From Bullera alba (lineage: Eukaryota > Basidiomycota > Tremellomycetes > Tremellales > Bulleraceae), in the NCBI GenBank assembly GCA_001600095.1, contig BCIX01000005.1, forward strand, positions 316,523 to 380,522: DNA of 64,000 bases, read 5' to 3'. The notes beneath the pieces were generated by a model. It was not told the DNA's origin, made no database searches, and saw nothing but the letters and a program-made list of their open reading frames with translations. Shown here in pieces: positions 1 through 12,013 of this stretch. The number at the start of each line of letters is the position of its first letter. Positions within the stretch are counted from its first letter, which is position 1. A program made the translations under genes and the position numbers.

Positions 1-263
1 TTCTTCACCAACTTCGACATGTCGTCTTCCTCCTCGCCGTCGGATTGCGCACTACCAGGCTGATCCTCGTCTTCTGAGGCCGAAGGGGACTTGGCCTTGC
101 GGCCTGAAGGGGATTTCTCGCCGGATCCGCCTGGCGAACGAAGTGGGAGAAGTCCGGAGAGTGCGTTCCAGATCCGAGACGAGGATTGAGGTGCTTTTAG
201 ATTCTGATCGGACAGTTTGAAGGAGGTCGAAAGCGAAACGAAGTGTTCCGCTGGCGTTATGAG
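1..263 (-). CDS. 5' part of an unidentified Ser/acidic-rich protein (partial)
   Basis: About 87 codons are open on the minus strand from an acceptor (ATATCAG before base 263) to the window edge. The start of the piece is mixed hydrophobic and polar (LITPAEHFVSLS). It turns into a Lys/Ser/Glu/Asp-rich disordered stretch with SPSGRKAKSPSAS and an acidic run ending DGEEEDDMSK. This composition is coding-like and disordered, but I do not recognise the family. The true start was not found: an ATG at 324 lies in another frame, and no consensus donor is visible between it and BYE1, so the first exon is unresolved. The rest of the gene lies to the left of the window. It is transcribed away from BYE1, so the two share the spacer from about 264 to 786. 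Confidence 0.5.
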
Positions 264-786
264 CTGATATCACAGTGCTGTCCTGACCTTGAGGAGGGAT
301 GAGGAGGAGCGTGATAGCGAACATCAACTCGTATATTCAGAATTCATTGGCAGGCACTTCAGAGCTTCAGACATCAGGCCTCAGGCCTCAGGTCTCATAG
401 GGTCTAATGGGCAGTTGGGTCCAGGGTCTGCCGCTGCTTAGAGCTGATTAGCATCTGTTTCATTCTGCTTATATTAGACATTCCGCTTAGTCATTAGAAA
501 TATTTCTAATTGCCCGCGCGGAATCAAATTTCGAAAAGGACGCCCTGTTACAAAGTAGCCTCGGCGCGGGGCGCCTCGGTTCACGTCTATTGTTGTTGTT
601 GCGGTTGTGGACAGGGCCGGATGAGCCGAATGGGTGGGGGGAATATTTAGAGTCAGCTATTTTCTGCATTTAATCCCATTACCATGACCATCGCCTCACC
701 AGGTCAAGAGATCCAGTAACCAACCAGCACCTATCATCGTTCATCATCATTCGTGCACGTTGGACCCTACACCAGAGTATACTGAC
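264..786. promoter_or_regulatory. Divergent spacer between the left-edge gene and BYE1
   Basis: No supported coding sequence. It presumably holds the promoters of both neighbours and the unresolved first exon of the left gene. It contains an 18-bp perfect palindrome (493-510), an ACAACAA-type run on the minus strand near 590-601, and a CTGATTAGC element (444-452) whose complement GCTAATCAG recurs upstream of JHD1. Confidence 0.5.
493..510. repeat. Perfect 18-bp palindrome
   Basis: ATTAGAAATATTTCTAAT reads identically on both strands. It sits between two divergent genes, about 275 bp before the BYE1 start. It is AT-rich in a GC-rich region and could bind a dimeric transcription factor. That role is inference. 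Confidence 0.8.
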
Positions 787-3700
787 ATGGAGGTGGACGC
801 CACGGAAGATCCACCAGCCTCGAGCTCGTCATCAAGACTTTCATCCCGGCCAAGGGTCAAGTCACAAAGAGCGATTGAATCCGAGCATGTGGACAGGTTA
901 CTCGCCCGAGCCAAGCACAATGCTCGACAGCAGGAATTACAGGCCCAGCGAGAGGGTTCAGCCTCAACCGCAACTTCCGATCAGTTGAAGAAGACCTCGA
1001 AGGGGGATGGAGTGGGAAAAGCACCCAAGCGGAAGGGCAAGAGAGTCAAGGTGGACGAGGTGTATTGTATTTGTAAGGGTGACGGCGAGGACGGCAGGCC
1101 TATGATCGAGTGCGGTCAATGTGACGACTGGTGAGTGAACCTTCCCTAGCGAGCCGTAAAGTGCGCAACGTGGTGCATTGCCACGTATAATGCCACAAAG
1201 GCTTTGCTGTCGCCACGAATGCTGATCCTTTGTTTCCCACTATAAAGGTTTCACTTTGACTGTATAAGCTTGTCCGCAGATGAGGCCGAGAGGATCCGTG
1301 AGTTGTGCTCTTGCCCTCGTACAACTCTTCTTACTACCCCCACCATACGATTGCCGCCCCTACCTTGACACAATGACCGCTGTCACTTTGCGACCCAGAA
1401 TCAGGCTGACGTTTCGACCCGTCGTAGACGAGTATGTGTGTGGAACTTGCGAAGAAGCGACCGGCCTGAAAACAACTCGTAAGTCGAGCACTAACGCTTC
1501 ATGGACTGCCTCCCTCTCTCCTGTATGTAGATGCCGTGCTGGAGCCTTGCGACATGTCACTGTTGCTGCGAAGGCCATACAGAGAATAAAGGTCGTCGAT
1601 CATGGTACTCTACTCTCGCATGGCTCGAACAGACAGTACTGTTGGGATCCATTCTTCTGTACCGTTGAGCCATCACTGCTCCAATGCTCCGAGCCAGAAC
1701 ATCGTTATCGAGCTATACCCCGCTTGCATACATGCTCTCCCTCCGCTCCTCTGCCGCATGTGACTGCACCTGGCTCGTATGCTGCACGCTAGCCGGTGTC
1801 TCCTTCACCCTTCTCCTCTCCCTCAGTCGCGATCGAGACTCGAATTGGTTAGGATGCACTATAGAGCCCTTGGACTGACCCACGCCCACAGATATCCACG
1901 ACATTGCGAGTCTTCAATCGCCTTCACCACCCCCGGGAGTGGGCAAGCCGCCAAGGAAGAGGGCCAATGGAAATGTGAGTCCAAATTGGTCCGATGATCA
2001 CTCTTTACGTCGGGTACTCCCATCCACTGGCCTTGCTGACCTTACTTGAAGGTACCGAAGCAAGTCAAGCGGTCTCCCAAAGTGATCAAAAGTTCAGCTG
2101 CCGACGATGAGCCTGAAGAAGCCGCATCATCGTCCACATCCTCCGACGACGCCTCTTCCGCCGAGGACGTATCATCAGATTCGGAAGACTCGGGTTCCGA
2201 CGCTGCCTCCGTCTCTAGGCCAAACAAGATCCGTAGGACTACAAAACGTCGTGACGACCATGCGATGCCGCCCCCAAGTATCATCAAACGGGAGTCATCG
2301 GATCGACACTCTCCCGCTGTCCGCCGCGCATCAGGTGTCACGCATCAGGCTGTCAGAAAGGCGTCAACCGGTGGATCAGGCAAAGTGGCAGAACTCCTCC
2401 CCGCTCGACAACACGTCATCAAGAAGCTCGGCGAGGTGATCAAAGGATTGTTTGGCGGAGAATTGAGCGAGTTTCAAAGCGGCGAATATGCCAAAGAGGT
2501 CGAAGCGTCAATGTGGGCTCAACTCAAGGATATGGTCGGAGGCAAAGGCGCTGCAGGAGGGAGATACAAGTGAGCTGCTTGTTGATGCCTCTCCCTACGG
2601 TCAGCTGATATCTTGTTGTAGAGCGCAATTCAATCTCCTTGCTTCGTCATTGTCGAAACCGCTCCGCGAGGACTTACGAAATCGGATCCTGGACCACACG
2701 CTCAAACCCGCCCAAGTGGCTCTCCTGACTTCAGCCGATCTGGCATCTGAGGAGCGATTGCAGGAGATTGAAAAGGCCAAAAAGGACCTCTTGCAGCAGA
2801 CTGTCAAGGGCAAGGACTCGCAAGAAGTCGCTGCTATCCGACTCGGCAGAGATGGGCTCGAGAATGTGGAGGATTTCCGGGAGAAGGAGATGAAACAGAT
2901 CCAACAGGCTGAAATGCGGGAAAGATCGAGAGAGGAGGAGATCAAGAGGAGAAGGGAGAGTCTGCTCAGTGCATCCGATATCGCCGATAAGGTTGAACAA
3001 GATGTCAAAAGTCCTCCGAGCGATAGCGCGGCTCTGTCGCGGGACGTTGATACAGACTTCGCAAAGGCCAGCCCGGGTACGGGCCACCAACGGTCAGAGT
3101 CGATAGATAAAGTAGACACACCGGTCTCGAGGGCTTTACAGTCCCAGTCGCCTTCAGTGCCTCTTCCTTCGCCAAGTAGGACAAAGTCCTTCGACCTCAA
3201 GTCTGCCTGGGGCCAGAGAACCGAGGGCGACGATTCTGTCGGCGCGATAGGCGAACAGTCATTCGGCATTGAGGGAGAAGATCAGAACATGGTCGACCTT
3301 AGCGATATCATCACTGTCAACGAGGATGCTGGGGACGACCTGCCAATAATAACGGACGGCGAGGAGGAGTTGAGTGAGAAAGAGAGATTCGAGGCAAGAC
3401 CCATAGTCTGGTCCGGAGGTGTGAGTATCAGTTGAACATATCGAAGATCAAAGTGACAAAGTGACCTCACTGACAAAGCCTTACAGATCATCAATCCCGC
3501 CAATGTCAGCCCCAACCCACCGATGCCGCCCATGGTAGCGAGGCATATCTCCTCGAAACCACTTTCACCCAATTGGAGCGCAATGCTGCCTCACTCGAGC
3601 ATCAGTATCACGGGTAGAGTACCGACGGGACCTGCGCAGAAGTACATCTCGGAGGCACGACTGAGCTTGACCCGATTGGCGGTCGCTGTGACGTTCACCC

Positions 3701-4653
3701 TAGGCCTGGAGGCAAGTGAGGCGGAGAAAGCTGAATGGGAAGCGATGATCAAATTCCACATTGACAAAGAGTGAGCAATAGTTCTCGGTCGGTTTCACCA
3801 CAGCTGACAGTGATCTAGTCGATACGGGTTGTATCTCCCCTATCAAGGGGTCCAGGTCCCACCCGAGGGAACCAAAGAGCTGTACTTGATTCCCCTGCGG
3901 CCGGAGGATCCATCACCAGAGTACACCTACTTGATCGATGGATTCGACTTGCCAACTCTCAGGGAACAATCGATATTCCTCGGAATCTTCATCGCTGCCA
4001 GAGATGCGCTACAAAAAGTCCCCTCTATATCCCATAGCGCTCCATCTTCCTCAACTACACAGCCGGCACCACATCAAACGCCAACTGAGATCCCGGCAGA
4101 TTCCGCACCAGTATCGTATACCCCCACTGCTGGAGCCGCAGCGCTCAACAACACCGAGTTGCAAGCCTTAATGGCGAGCTTGAACCCGACAGCAATCCAA
4201 TCCCTTCTTCCAACGCCGACCCATTCTGAAGGTAATACCACGCCCTACACCCCGATCGTCGCCGGTCACTCTCCTTATGCTGGTATCTCTGGCTCGCACT
4301 CACCACTCGTTCCTCAGTCGGGACACGGATATCCGCAGAAATCGGGTGGACCGGGTGGACACCACTATCCATCGGCTACACTGGAGTATCCTTCAGCGGG
4401 CTACGGGCATGGATATCAGCAAGGAGGGTATCAGACTCCACAATCGGGCTATGGGCAGCCTTATGGCGGAGGGCAACAGGCTTCAGGGGGATATGGTTGG
4501 AATGATGATCCATACGCCCAGGGTCACAGAGACGGGTCTGCGCAGGGGTACCATGATCACAAGGCAGTGAGAGGAGGAAGAGGTGGTAGAGAGTATCAAG
4601 CGTCGAGAGATGATGGATGGGGATCAAGAGGTGGTCGAGGAGGGGGTTACTGA
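787..4653 (+). CDS. BYE1: BYE1-type transcription elongation regulator (PHD, TFIIS-M, SPOC)
   Basis: Nuclear chromatin and RNA polymerase II factor. The start is the first ATG (787, MEVDATEDP). Exon 1 ends at 1130, and exons 1248-1297 and 1428-1478 complete a PHD finger (CICKG, CGQCDDW, HFDC, CGTC). Exon 2622-3420 carries a TFIIS central-like helix bundle (LRNRILDHTLKPAQVALLTS) and a charged coiled-coil-like stretch. Exons 3487-3770 and 3819-4653 carry a SPOC domain (VWSGG join to IINPANV, then ITGRVPTGP and YGLYLPYQGVQV). The tail is Gly/Tyr/Gln-rich and ends in RGG repeats. Domain order matches yeast Bye1, a PHD reader of H3K4me3 that binds Pol II through its TFIIS-like domain. Other firm exons are about 1892-1974 and 2052-2569. 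Exons between 1531 and 1891 are not resolved because the obvious acceptor at 1530 leads to an early stop. The RGG tail suggests RNA binding, which is inference. Confidence 0.85.
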
Positions 4654-4802
4654 GCCGTTTCTGATATTTTGCTTGTGAGAGTTAACACCTGATCGATGTT
4701 GTAACGCTAGCGATATCTCAAGAGTACCACAGTAGTGAATCAATGCATGCCGAGAGACACATTGATCATCCCTAGAGTATCAAGGTATGCCCAGTACCTG
4801 GT

Positions 4803-7800
4803 CTATGCCCGCTCCTCAGCTAGGCGTATCATCTCGAGTGCCTGCTGAAGTTCCGCTTCTTCACGCCTTTGCGCATCCTCCATTGCCCGGATAGCAGCCG
4901 CCGTCTCTTCGTCTATATCCTCCGCGTCGAGGAGAGCGTTGGTGGGAGCGGGGAGGCTCGGTGTAGACCTTTGACTCGAAAGTGACGATCCCAGGGCATC
5001 CCGATACGAGCTCGAGGTCGAGATTGGCTCAGGGACGTCTCGCAGGACCTCGGCTTCTTCTCTCCATGGATCATTGTCCCTTCGGCTTCTGCCGCCCCGG
5101 TGGCTTTCATAGGCGAGGAACGGGTCCTCTTGATAAGAACCGGCACTTGCGGCACTTGATCCAGACTGCAGTGTCGAGTCCAGGTCGTCTTCTTCCCCTT
5201 CGCCCTGCCAAAGATCCCTACTGTGCGTATCCTCCATGGAAAGCATCAAGGCGTATTGCAAAGCGTCGTCGCCGTCTTCCAGCCCAAGATCCTCCATGGC
5301 GGCAAGTTGGCCACGTTCGCTATGGTTCTGTGCTCTGGTGCGGGTTGCCGAATTGGGGTATTGCTTCATCACCTGCTGTTCCACCGCGGCATCTTCATTG
5401 AGTGAACGCATGTCTGGAGATTCTTCAGCAAAGATGTCACATCGAGCGACATTAGCGTACTCACCGAGTGCCCTGACGTTGCCCTTGAAATCGCCTTTAC
5501 TGGTGACTCGCTTCTTATCCCCCTTGACACCGCCTTTCTTGCCACTACCCGCCCTCCAGCCAAATACTTTTCTGCCGACACTGGCCACTATCAGGTCGTT
5601 CTCCAGGATAATCCTGTTGACGGTAAAGTACACTGCGTCCTGATCATCGGACGCGGCGAGGGCGGCATCCGCGGCGGAGAGGTGAGAGGCGCGGTACGAG
5701 CGCAGTAGGACGGGAGGATCGGGATATGGATCGTAGACCTTGATGTCTGCGTTACAACTGTTCCGCCTATCAGCATGATCCTCAAGCAAAGGGCCGGTAG
5801 TCTCACCTGCCTACTCCAACCAAACCACAGTGGTAGTCCAGAGCCGTAATCTTCGTCACGCCATTTTGCCAAACTCGAATTGGTCTTACACTCTGAGTTT
5901 CGTCGGGACTGGAGATGATATCGGCGTTGGTGGGGTCCCATGGAAAGATGCTGATCCACCCGTCTACATCGCCAGAGACCACAAACCGACCGAACCGCTC
6001 GTCTTTGACTCTGGAAAGCGTGGGTGATGGAAGGGGAGACTCCTGCTCAGTGATACCTTCGACTGAAGGAGACCTCGCTGCAGAGATAGAATGGCTAATC
6101 GAGGTAATTGGCGCTGACGGATCGAGGAACGCCTCGATTTTCGTGAACCCTAATCCAAGAGGACTGGTAAATCGCAAAGTCCTGACCAACTCGATCCCGT
6201 CCAACTTGATGGCCAAATCGTAACGCGTGAAATAGCTGGCAGCACGATGCTGAACCAAGACGGCAGCGATGGTGCCTGCTCCATTCGCGAGCGTGCGTAC
6301 GTCCAGCTCCAGCTTGACCACCCCTCCGTACTCGTCCTCCGATCCTACATCGAGCCGCAAGTGCGCTATATTGTCGGTCGGCGTTCCCTGGATGCCGGAC
6401 CAGACGCGCAGATCACCATCCGCGGTCACCCCGCAGACTACATCATGCAGGCTCGAACATCGTGCGAAGACGGTCGCATCTGGCGAGCTCGTTTGCCTTC
6501 TCTTGACGGCGTCTGACCGATTGGCGAAAGGCTCCACGGCGGGGTTAGAGGTGAAGATACATTTGAGAGAGCCCTGGGTCTCCGTATGTGCCGAAGCGGG
6601 AGAACGCTTACCGGACCGAGGGGCCGGCGGTGTGAAATGCCAATACTTGATCACTCCGTCAGCTCCAGCTGTGACGAATCTGGCGTCGGAGATTGTATCG
6701 GAGAAGTTTACCGGCGCCCAAATATCCAAGACCGCAGAGTCGTGCGAAACGGACGGCTCGCACTGGACATTGAGTGAGGACGCCCGGTTGCCTGGGGTCG
6801 AAGGATGCTTGGTGAGGATTGTGGTGTGAACGATGCTACCGGTCGACAGGCCCCACAAAGCGAACGTTTGCGCTCGAGTAGGGAGGAAGATGGCTGTAGG
6901 AGGCGAGTTTGGGTCCGGTCGAGCTCGAAGGTGGAAGTTGGCTGCAATTCTCAGCACGATGAAACCAACTGATTCCGGGACTCAGAAAGCCAGCAACCAC
7001 TCACCATCTCTTCCCGGTCCCCAAAAGCCCTTTGACACTTTGCCACTGAGCGGATCGCTTCTGACCATTCCCCCTGCGCTGATTCCCGCACTGATGACAT
7101 ATGGAGCCGGCCTGGTCGTTGCAGCCAGCAGCGCTTCGTACTTCTGCCTGTGTGTCATTTTGGGAGAGGGTAGGATCGGGCTTGGCTCGATGAGGGCGGG
7201 AACCGCTGAACTACTCGCTGACGGCTTGGTCGGTGTCGAATGCGTTTTGCCGACTATCAAAGTCTTCGGCTTTGGCGGAATTGGAGTAGGATAAGACAGA
7301 GAAAGAGCGTCAATTAAACCCATGGGATGGTGCGATACAGGCATAGCCTTGGAGTTGACCCATCGCCTGCAGAACAGTCAATATTGATCAGACACTGACA
7401 TCTCTCGTCACCTACTCTAGCATGGCCTCCCGGGCCAAACACTCCTTCTTCCACCCCCGGCCCTCTGTGAGAGACGGCTGAGCTAGAACTGTCAAGTCTG
7501 ACTTGTTGACGTCCGAGCCGTAGGAGAAGAATCGGTTGACAAAGCAGTTCTTCCATATCGTCTCGTCGTCCACAGCGTATCTCAAGAGCTGGCAAGTCTC
7601 GCCTAGCGCTTTGAGCCCTTTCGGAGGCATCTTGCCCAGGAGAGCCACCAGTACATCGTCCGGTAGGCTAAGGAGGTAACTGCAATGACCAACCATGAGC
7701 ACGTGTGTGGCTGAGGCTGTTGAGAAGTCTGGGCTGCTCACCACTCTCCAGTGTTGGGCTCGCTGAGCCTGAGCTTGCCTTTCCGCCATTTGCTCAAGCT

Positions 7801-7968
7801 CTTTCCTTTCGAGGACGGTACAGGTGATCGCTTGCCCGGTCGGCCGTTGAGCCGAGAGGAGGGCGTGGCGAGGTCAACGTCGATGTCATCGTGTTCTTGG
7901 CTATTGGTTTCAGGGTTTCTTAGTGGTGTGTCTGTTTCTGGGTCGATATGTATGGGTTCTTGCTGCAT
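4803..7968 (-). CDS. UFO1: F-box/WD-repeat protein with UIM motif (Ufo1-like SCF subunit)
   Basis: Probable substrate receptor of an SCF ubiquitin ligase. Five exons join in phase: 7742-7968, 7416-7679, 7005-7366, 5807-6941 and 4803-5757, giving about 980 residues. The start is the ATG at 7968 (MQQEPIHID); the frame is open upstream but without an ATG. An F-box lies at about residues 80-125 (LLSLPDDVLVALLGKMP, then ETIWKNCF). The middle is a WD-type beta-propeller, with segments such as FALWGLSTGSIV, VTAGADGVIKYWHF and FVVSGDVDGWISIF. The C-terminus has one good ubiquitin-interacting motif (ALQYALMLSMED, about residue 830) and two weaker Ala/Glu helices at the very end. F-box, WD and UIM in one protein is the architecture of yeast Ufo1, whose UIMs help its own turnover; S. 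pombe Pof10 is a related option. The name rests on architecture. It converges with BYE1 and diverges from JHD1. Confidence 0.8.
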
Positions 7969-8408
7969 ATAACGGAGGTCGGAGGAGGTCGGCGGGGTGA
8001 GTATGACTGTGAGTAGCCAATGAACGTTTATTGATGGTTTGAGTGTAGTCACAGTTGCAACATGAAGCGCTGATAAGATCGGCGTGCAGGCCGCAGGTCC
8101 CAATCGCCTCTTCCGCTCCCGACTCCTCCAACAAGTTGTTCCCGCTAATCAGGTGTTGTGCGCCCGCATTGGCCTTAAATCAAAAATGCTAATAAAGTCG
8201 GTGATACCCGCTAATTCAGAAGCTCGGTCATTAGAGATCCACTCGGGGTAACGGGGATCTACTTCAGCCAAACACTAACCGGCCGGACACAAAGCTCGCG
8301 TACTGCATAACTGGCTCTATCGCTATAGTCTCTGACAAGTCCTCTCGGTAACTAGCACCTAGCTCGACAGTAGAGACAGCCTTCCTGTAGAGGCAAGTTT
8401 TTGACGGG
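7969..8408. promoter_or_regulatory. Divergent promoter region of UFO1-like gene and JHD1
   Basis: No supported gene in 440 bp. Two copies of CCCGCTAAT (8141-8149 and 8207-8215) lie 66 bp apart, with a related GCTAAT between them near 8188. The first copy extends to GCTAATCAG, matching the complement of an element in the BYE1 spacer. Confidence 0.4.
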
Positions 8409-11400
8409 ATGGCAGCGACCACAGGGCAACAGAACGGAGAGATCGACGAGCTCAAATGCGAGCTATGTCCGTCCTCCGGTCCGCCCAATCGATCCAACAA
8501 CGGCTCGACGTCGACTGAGCAACAGGGCCCTCGTCCTTTGCAGCAGGACGACCTTGAAGCGGAACTCGCTTGGATCGAGTGTATGAAATGCTCAATCTGG
8601 TATCACGCCGTCTGCATCATGTTGGTCTCTGCGGCCACAAAGGCTACTATACCGGAAGCCATAAGGGCATACATTGCCGAGGGCAAGGAGGGCTCTGCGG
8701 GCGATTGGACCGACTGGACACCTTGGGTCGACAAGTGGTGCGTATTTAGTTGAAACAGGGGATCGGTGATATTGATGATGTTACAGGTACTGCCATAAAT
8801 GTTCTGCTTGGTCCACAGACCCAAAGAACCCTCGACCACCTCACCATCCCTTGGTTTCCACTGTGAACGTGAGATCATTCCCTCCCAAGCCCAAGCCAGT
8901 GAAAGCAGCTCCTAGGCGATCGATTAAACGCTCTCCCAGTACCTCGTCTGTGAACGTCAAGGCGGAAGGCTCGATGGACTCCAGCAACAAGCGTCGCAAA
9001 ATCGGAGGTCCTTCGTCGTCTGCTACGCCGGAGCCCACCCATAAACAGAACGCCGGATCAGTCATCGCCTCTGCAACGATAGATACGACCGTGGATGCGC
9101 AAGGTCAGCCGATGAAGGAAGGAGAGGCCAGACCCAAGCGACAGGCGGCGATGCACCGACCTGACTATCACGCACTACACCACCATATCTCCACGCCCAC
9201 GGCGAAATGGCTAGACCTGATTGGCAACCCGGAGAAGTACGGTACAAAGATAACAGAGGGTAACTTCCCAAAGATCCCTGGGTCGATGATCACCCGAGCA
9301 TGGATCGAGTCTGCTGGCAAAGGCGTTAAAGCCGAGAATGGGTCTTCATCGGATCTCGATCCAACACTTTTCTATGGTCCAACGCGAGAACCCCTCATCA
9401 TCACGAAGGAGGCCGGAGGGTTCAGTAGCCTGGGCGGAAAGATTCCAGGCGACGACTTCACTGTTGCCGATGTAGCCCGTCTAGTGGGCCCAGACAAGAT
9501 GGTAGATGTTATAGGTGAGCTTGCCGGTCGCCTATTCCTCGTCGTGTTGTGTACTGACATCGGGGCAGATGTCGCGACGCAACAGTCGGCTCAATGGACG
9601 TTACAGAAATGGGCGGCCTACGTCGAATCCCAGTTCAAGCCGAAAATCAAGAACGATTCTCACCACGGAGGACCAAACGGAGACGCGCCCGGCGCCAATG
9701 GCTCCGGCCCCTCAAGCAGCAGTAATCAACCCGTCAAGATCTACAACGTAATTTCGCTCGAGATCACTGGGACAGAGCTTGCGAATCAGGTCAAGCCTCC
9801 TACGTTGGTCAGCGAGATTGATTGGGTGGACAACTTTTGGGACTTTGGACCGGGCGGAAAATCAGCTGCGGTCGGTAGGGAGATGCGCGCAAAGTCAGAG
9901 AGGGAGGTGAACGGGGAGGCGGGAAAGACCAACGGCAGCGTGGTGGGGGAGGTGGAGAAGAAGGGAAAGGCGAAACAGCAATGGCCGAAAGTGCAGCTGT
10001 ACTGCTTGGTGAGCCAAGTGCACCAGAGTCGATGCCAGTGCTGATCGTTGCTAGATGGGAGCGAAGGGATCTTGGACTGTAAGTGCTGCTTGACCTGAAT
10101 TTGTCAGGGCGCTGACCATTGCACAGGACTGGCACGTTGATTTCGCGGCAAGCTCAGTGTACTACACCATACACACGGGTGCAAAGGTGAGTATCGTGAC
10201 AGGCATCGGGACTTGTTGGCTGAATATGAACTCAGACATTCTTCTTCATCCGTCCGACTGCTAAGAACATGGCTGCGTACGCGGAGTGTAGGTCCGATCA
10301 CACTGGTGCAATGAAGAGGGCTTAGCTGACTCACCACGACAGGGTCTGGCTCCTCGGAGAAGCAGGAAAACGTCTGGCTGGGAGACATGTGCGATGAAGT
10401 CCGCAAAGTAACCCTGCGTCAGGGCGATACCATGTGCGTCGGACGTGTAGGTGTCCAGGCTTTTGCTGATACTGTCCCAGGATTCTACCTGCCGGGTATA
10501 TCCATGCTGTGGTGAGTGATCCTAAGACTTATGATTTTGCATCGAGGGCTAACTATCGCAGCACACGCCTGAGGACAGTATCGTCTTTGGAGGCAATTTC
10601 TTGCATTCGTACGATATACCTACTCGTAGGTAACAGCCATTTGTCTGTTTGCCGCGCCCTAGCTGACTTCGCTCCCAGAACTGCGTTTGCGGCAGATTGA
10701 GATAGACACCAAGGTGCCTCAGCGGTTCCGATTCCCCTTCTTCGACAAGTGAGTCCCAATGACCGCGGCCGCAAGATGGCAGCATACTGACGCGCGACAG
10801 ACTCTGCTGGTATGTGGCCAAAGAGTACTGCGGGCAATTACGCTCTTTGCGTGCCTACCGACCTCGATCGACGCAGCCACCTGCAGAGTCGCCCCCAAAT
10901 AGAGTCCTGCATGGTCTGCATTCGCTGGCTCAGTTTCTCATCCGAGAGGTCGATGCCATGGAGGATGCTTCGACAGAGGAGAAGAAGCGGAACCTGATAC
11001 ATGGAAGGATCCCCTCGGATGCGGTAAAAGACCCCAGTGGGCTGGCCAGAGAGTTAAAGTGGAGAGTGGAAAGGGAGCTGCCAGAGTTGGTGGAGGTTGC
11101 GCAAAGCAAGGTAGAGACCAATGGCCACGCGGCACCGGCGGGTTTAGCGAAGAAGAGCACAAGGGCGACGGTTTTGCCGGTCAAGGCTAAATCCCGGACG
11201 TGGAATTTCGACCCTCTGTGAGTCCCCATCGCCCACATCGGCACTGTTCTATGCTTACGGAATGACTTCAGACCGTGGAAAGAAATTGTCGAGCCCGTCC
11301 AGGAGTTGACGACCGTGAGACAGGTCCCCCGGCCAGCGGAGCAGAAGTCGAAAGAATCGGCAGAGCCCGAGACTGCGGATGAGAAGCTGGTGACGCGAAA

Positions 11401-11590
11401 GCAAGCCCGTTCGCGGATCAGATTCAATCACGCCGGCTCGGTCGTGAGAGAGGAACAGGCGTATACGGTCGTCGAGACGATCACAACCTGGGCTTCACCG
11501 GCGGCGGGAGTAGGCCATAACGGTGGACCTCTTGGTGAGGCCAACGGTTACGATGATGCGGCATCCTCCGCTATTTGTATTGACGGATAG
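8409..11590 (+). CDS. JHD1: JmjC histone demethylase with PHD finger (JHD1/KDM2 family)
   Basis: Fe(II)/2-oxoglutarate dioxygenase expected to demethylate histone H3 Lys36. Twelve exons join in phase to about 874 residues: 8409-8737, 8787-9514, 9569-10008, 10055-10078, 10127-10186, 10236-10287, 10343-10433, 10481-10511, 10562-10625, 10679-10748, 10801-11217 and 11272-11590. A PHD finger has ligands C17, C20, C58, C61, H66, C69, C112 and C115. The JmjC core shows WHVDF (iron ligands H510 and D512), K527 seventeen residues later for 2-oxoglutarate, and the distal His in GYIHAVHTPEDS (H583). This spacing matches KDM2A. After the JmjC core comes the helical [13 protein letters not shown] segment typical of the family. 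Between PHD and JmjC is a long Ser/Pro/Lys linker. The C-terminus ([11 protein letters not shown]) is basic. All catalytic residues are present, so it should be active. Confidence 0.93.
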
Positions 11591-12013
11591 TGGATTCGTG
11601 TCAATACTGCATGCAGCTGCGAGTCACGCCAATCCCATTCCGGTGATCTTAGGGCAAGTGCCGCGCAGGACGGGATGCATGTCCGCTGTATATTATTCAC
11701 GTTAATGTCTGTTCTCAACGGAACGAGCTTCGGCCCATCCATGAACGCGAGTGATTTTCGTTGTCAGGATATTTGGTTCCGTCGGGAGGCAGGACTTCCG
11801 GGTGGCAAAAATCAAGACCCGGGGGTGCGGGATGTTGTTGTCAACACGGAACCCTTCTTGACTCGGGAACCTCAGACCGTAGCTCTATCGTAGCCTGATA
11901 CCAGCTCGCACATCGCATAGAGGCGTACTATCGAAGGACGGTGACTGTTCCCATCTCGACAATATAATACAGCGCCCACCTACGCCGCAGGAACCAAGGG
12001 GACCTATAGCGGC
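11591..12013. other. Spacer upstream of the GCNA-like gene
   Basis: JHD1 3' end and promoter of the next gene, both on the plus strand. I see no ORF, repeat or recognisable site worth naming. Confidence 0.4.
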
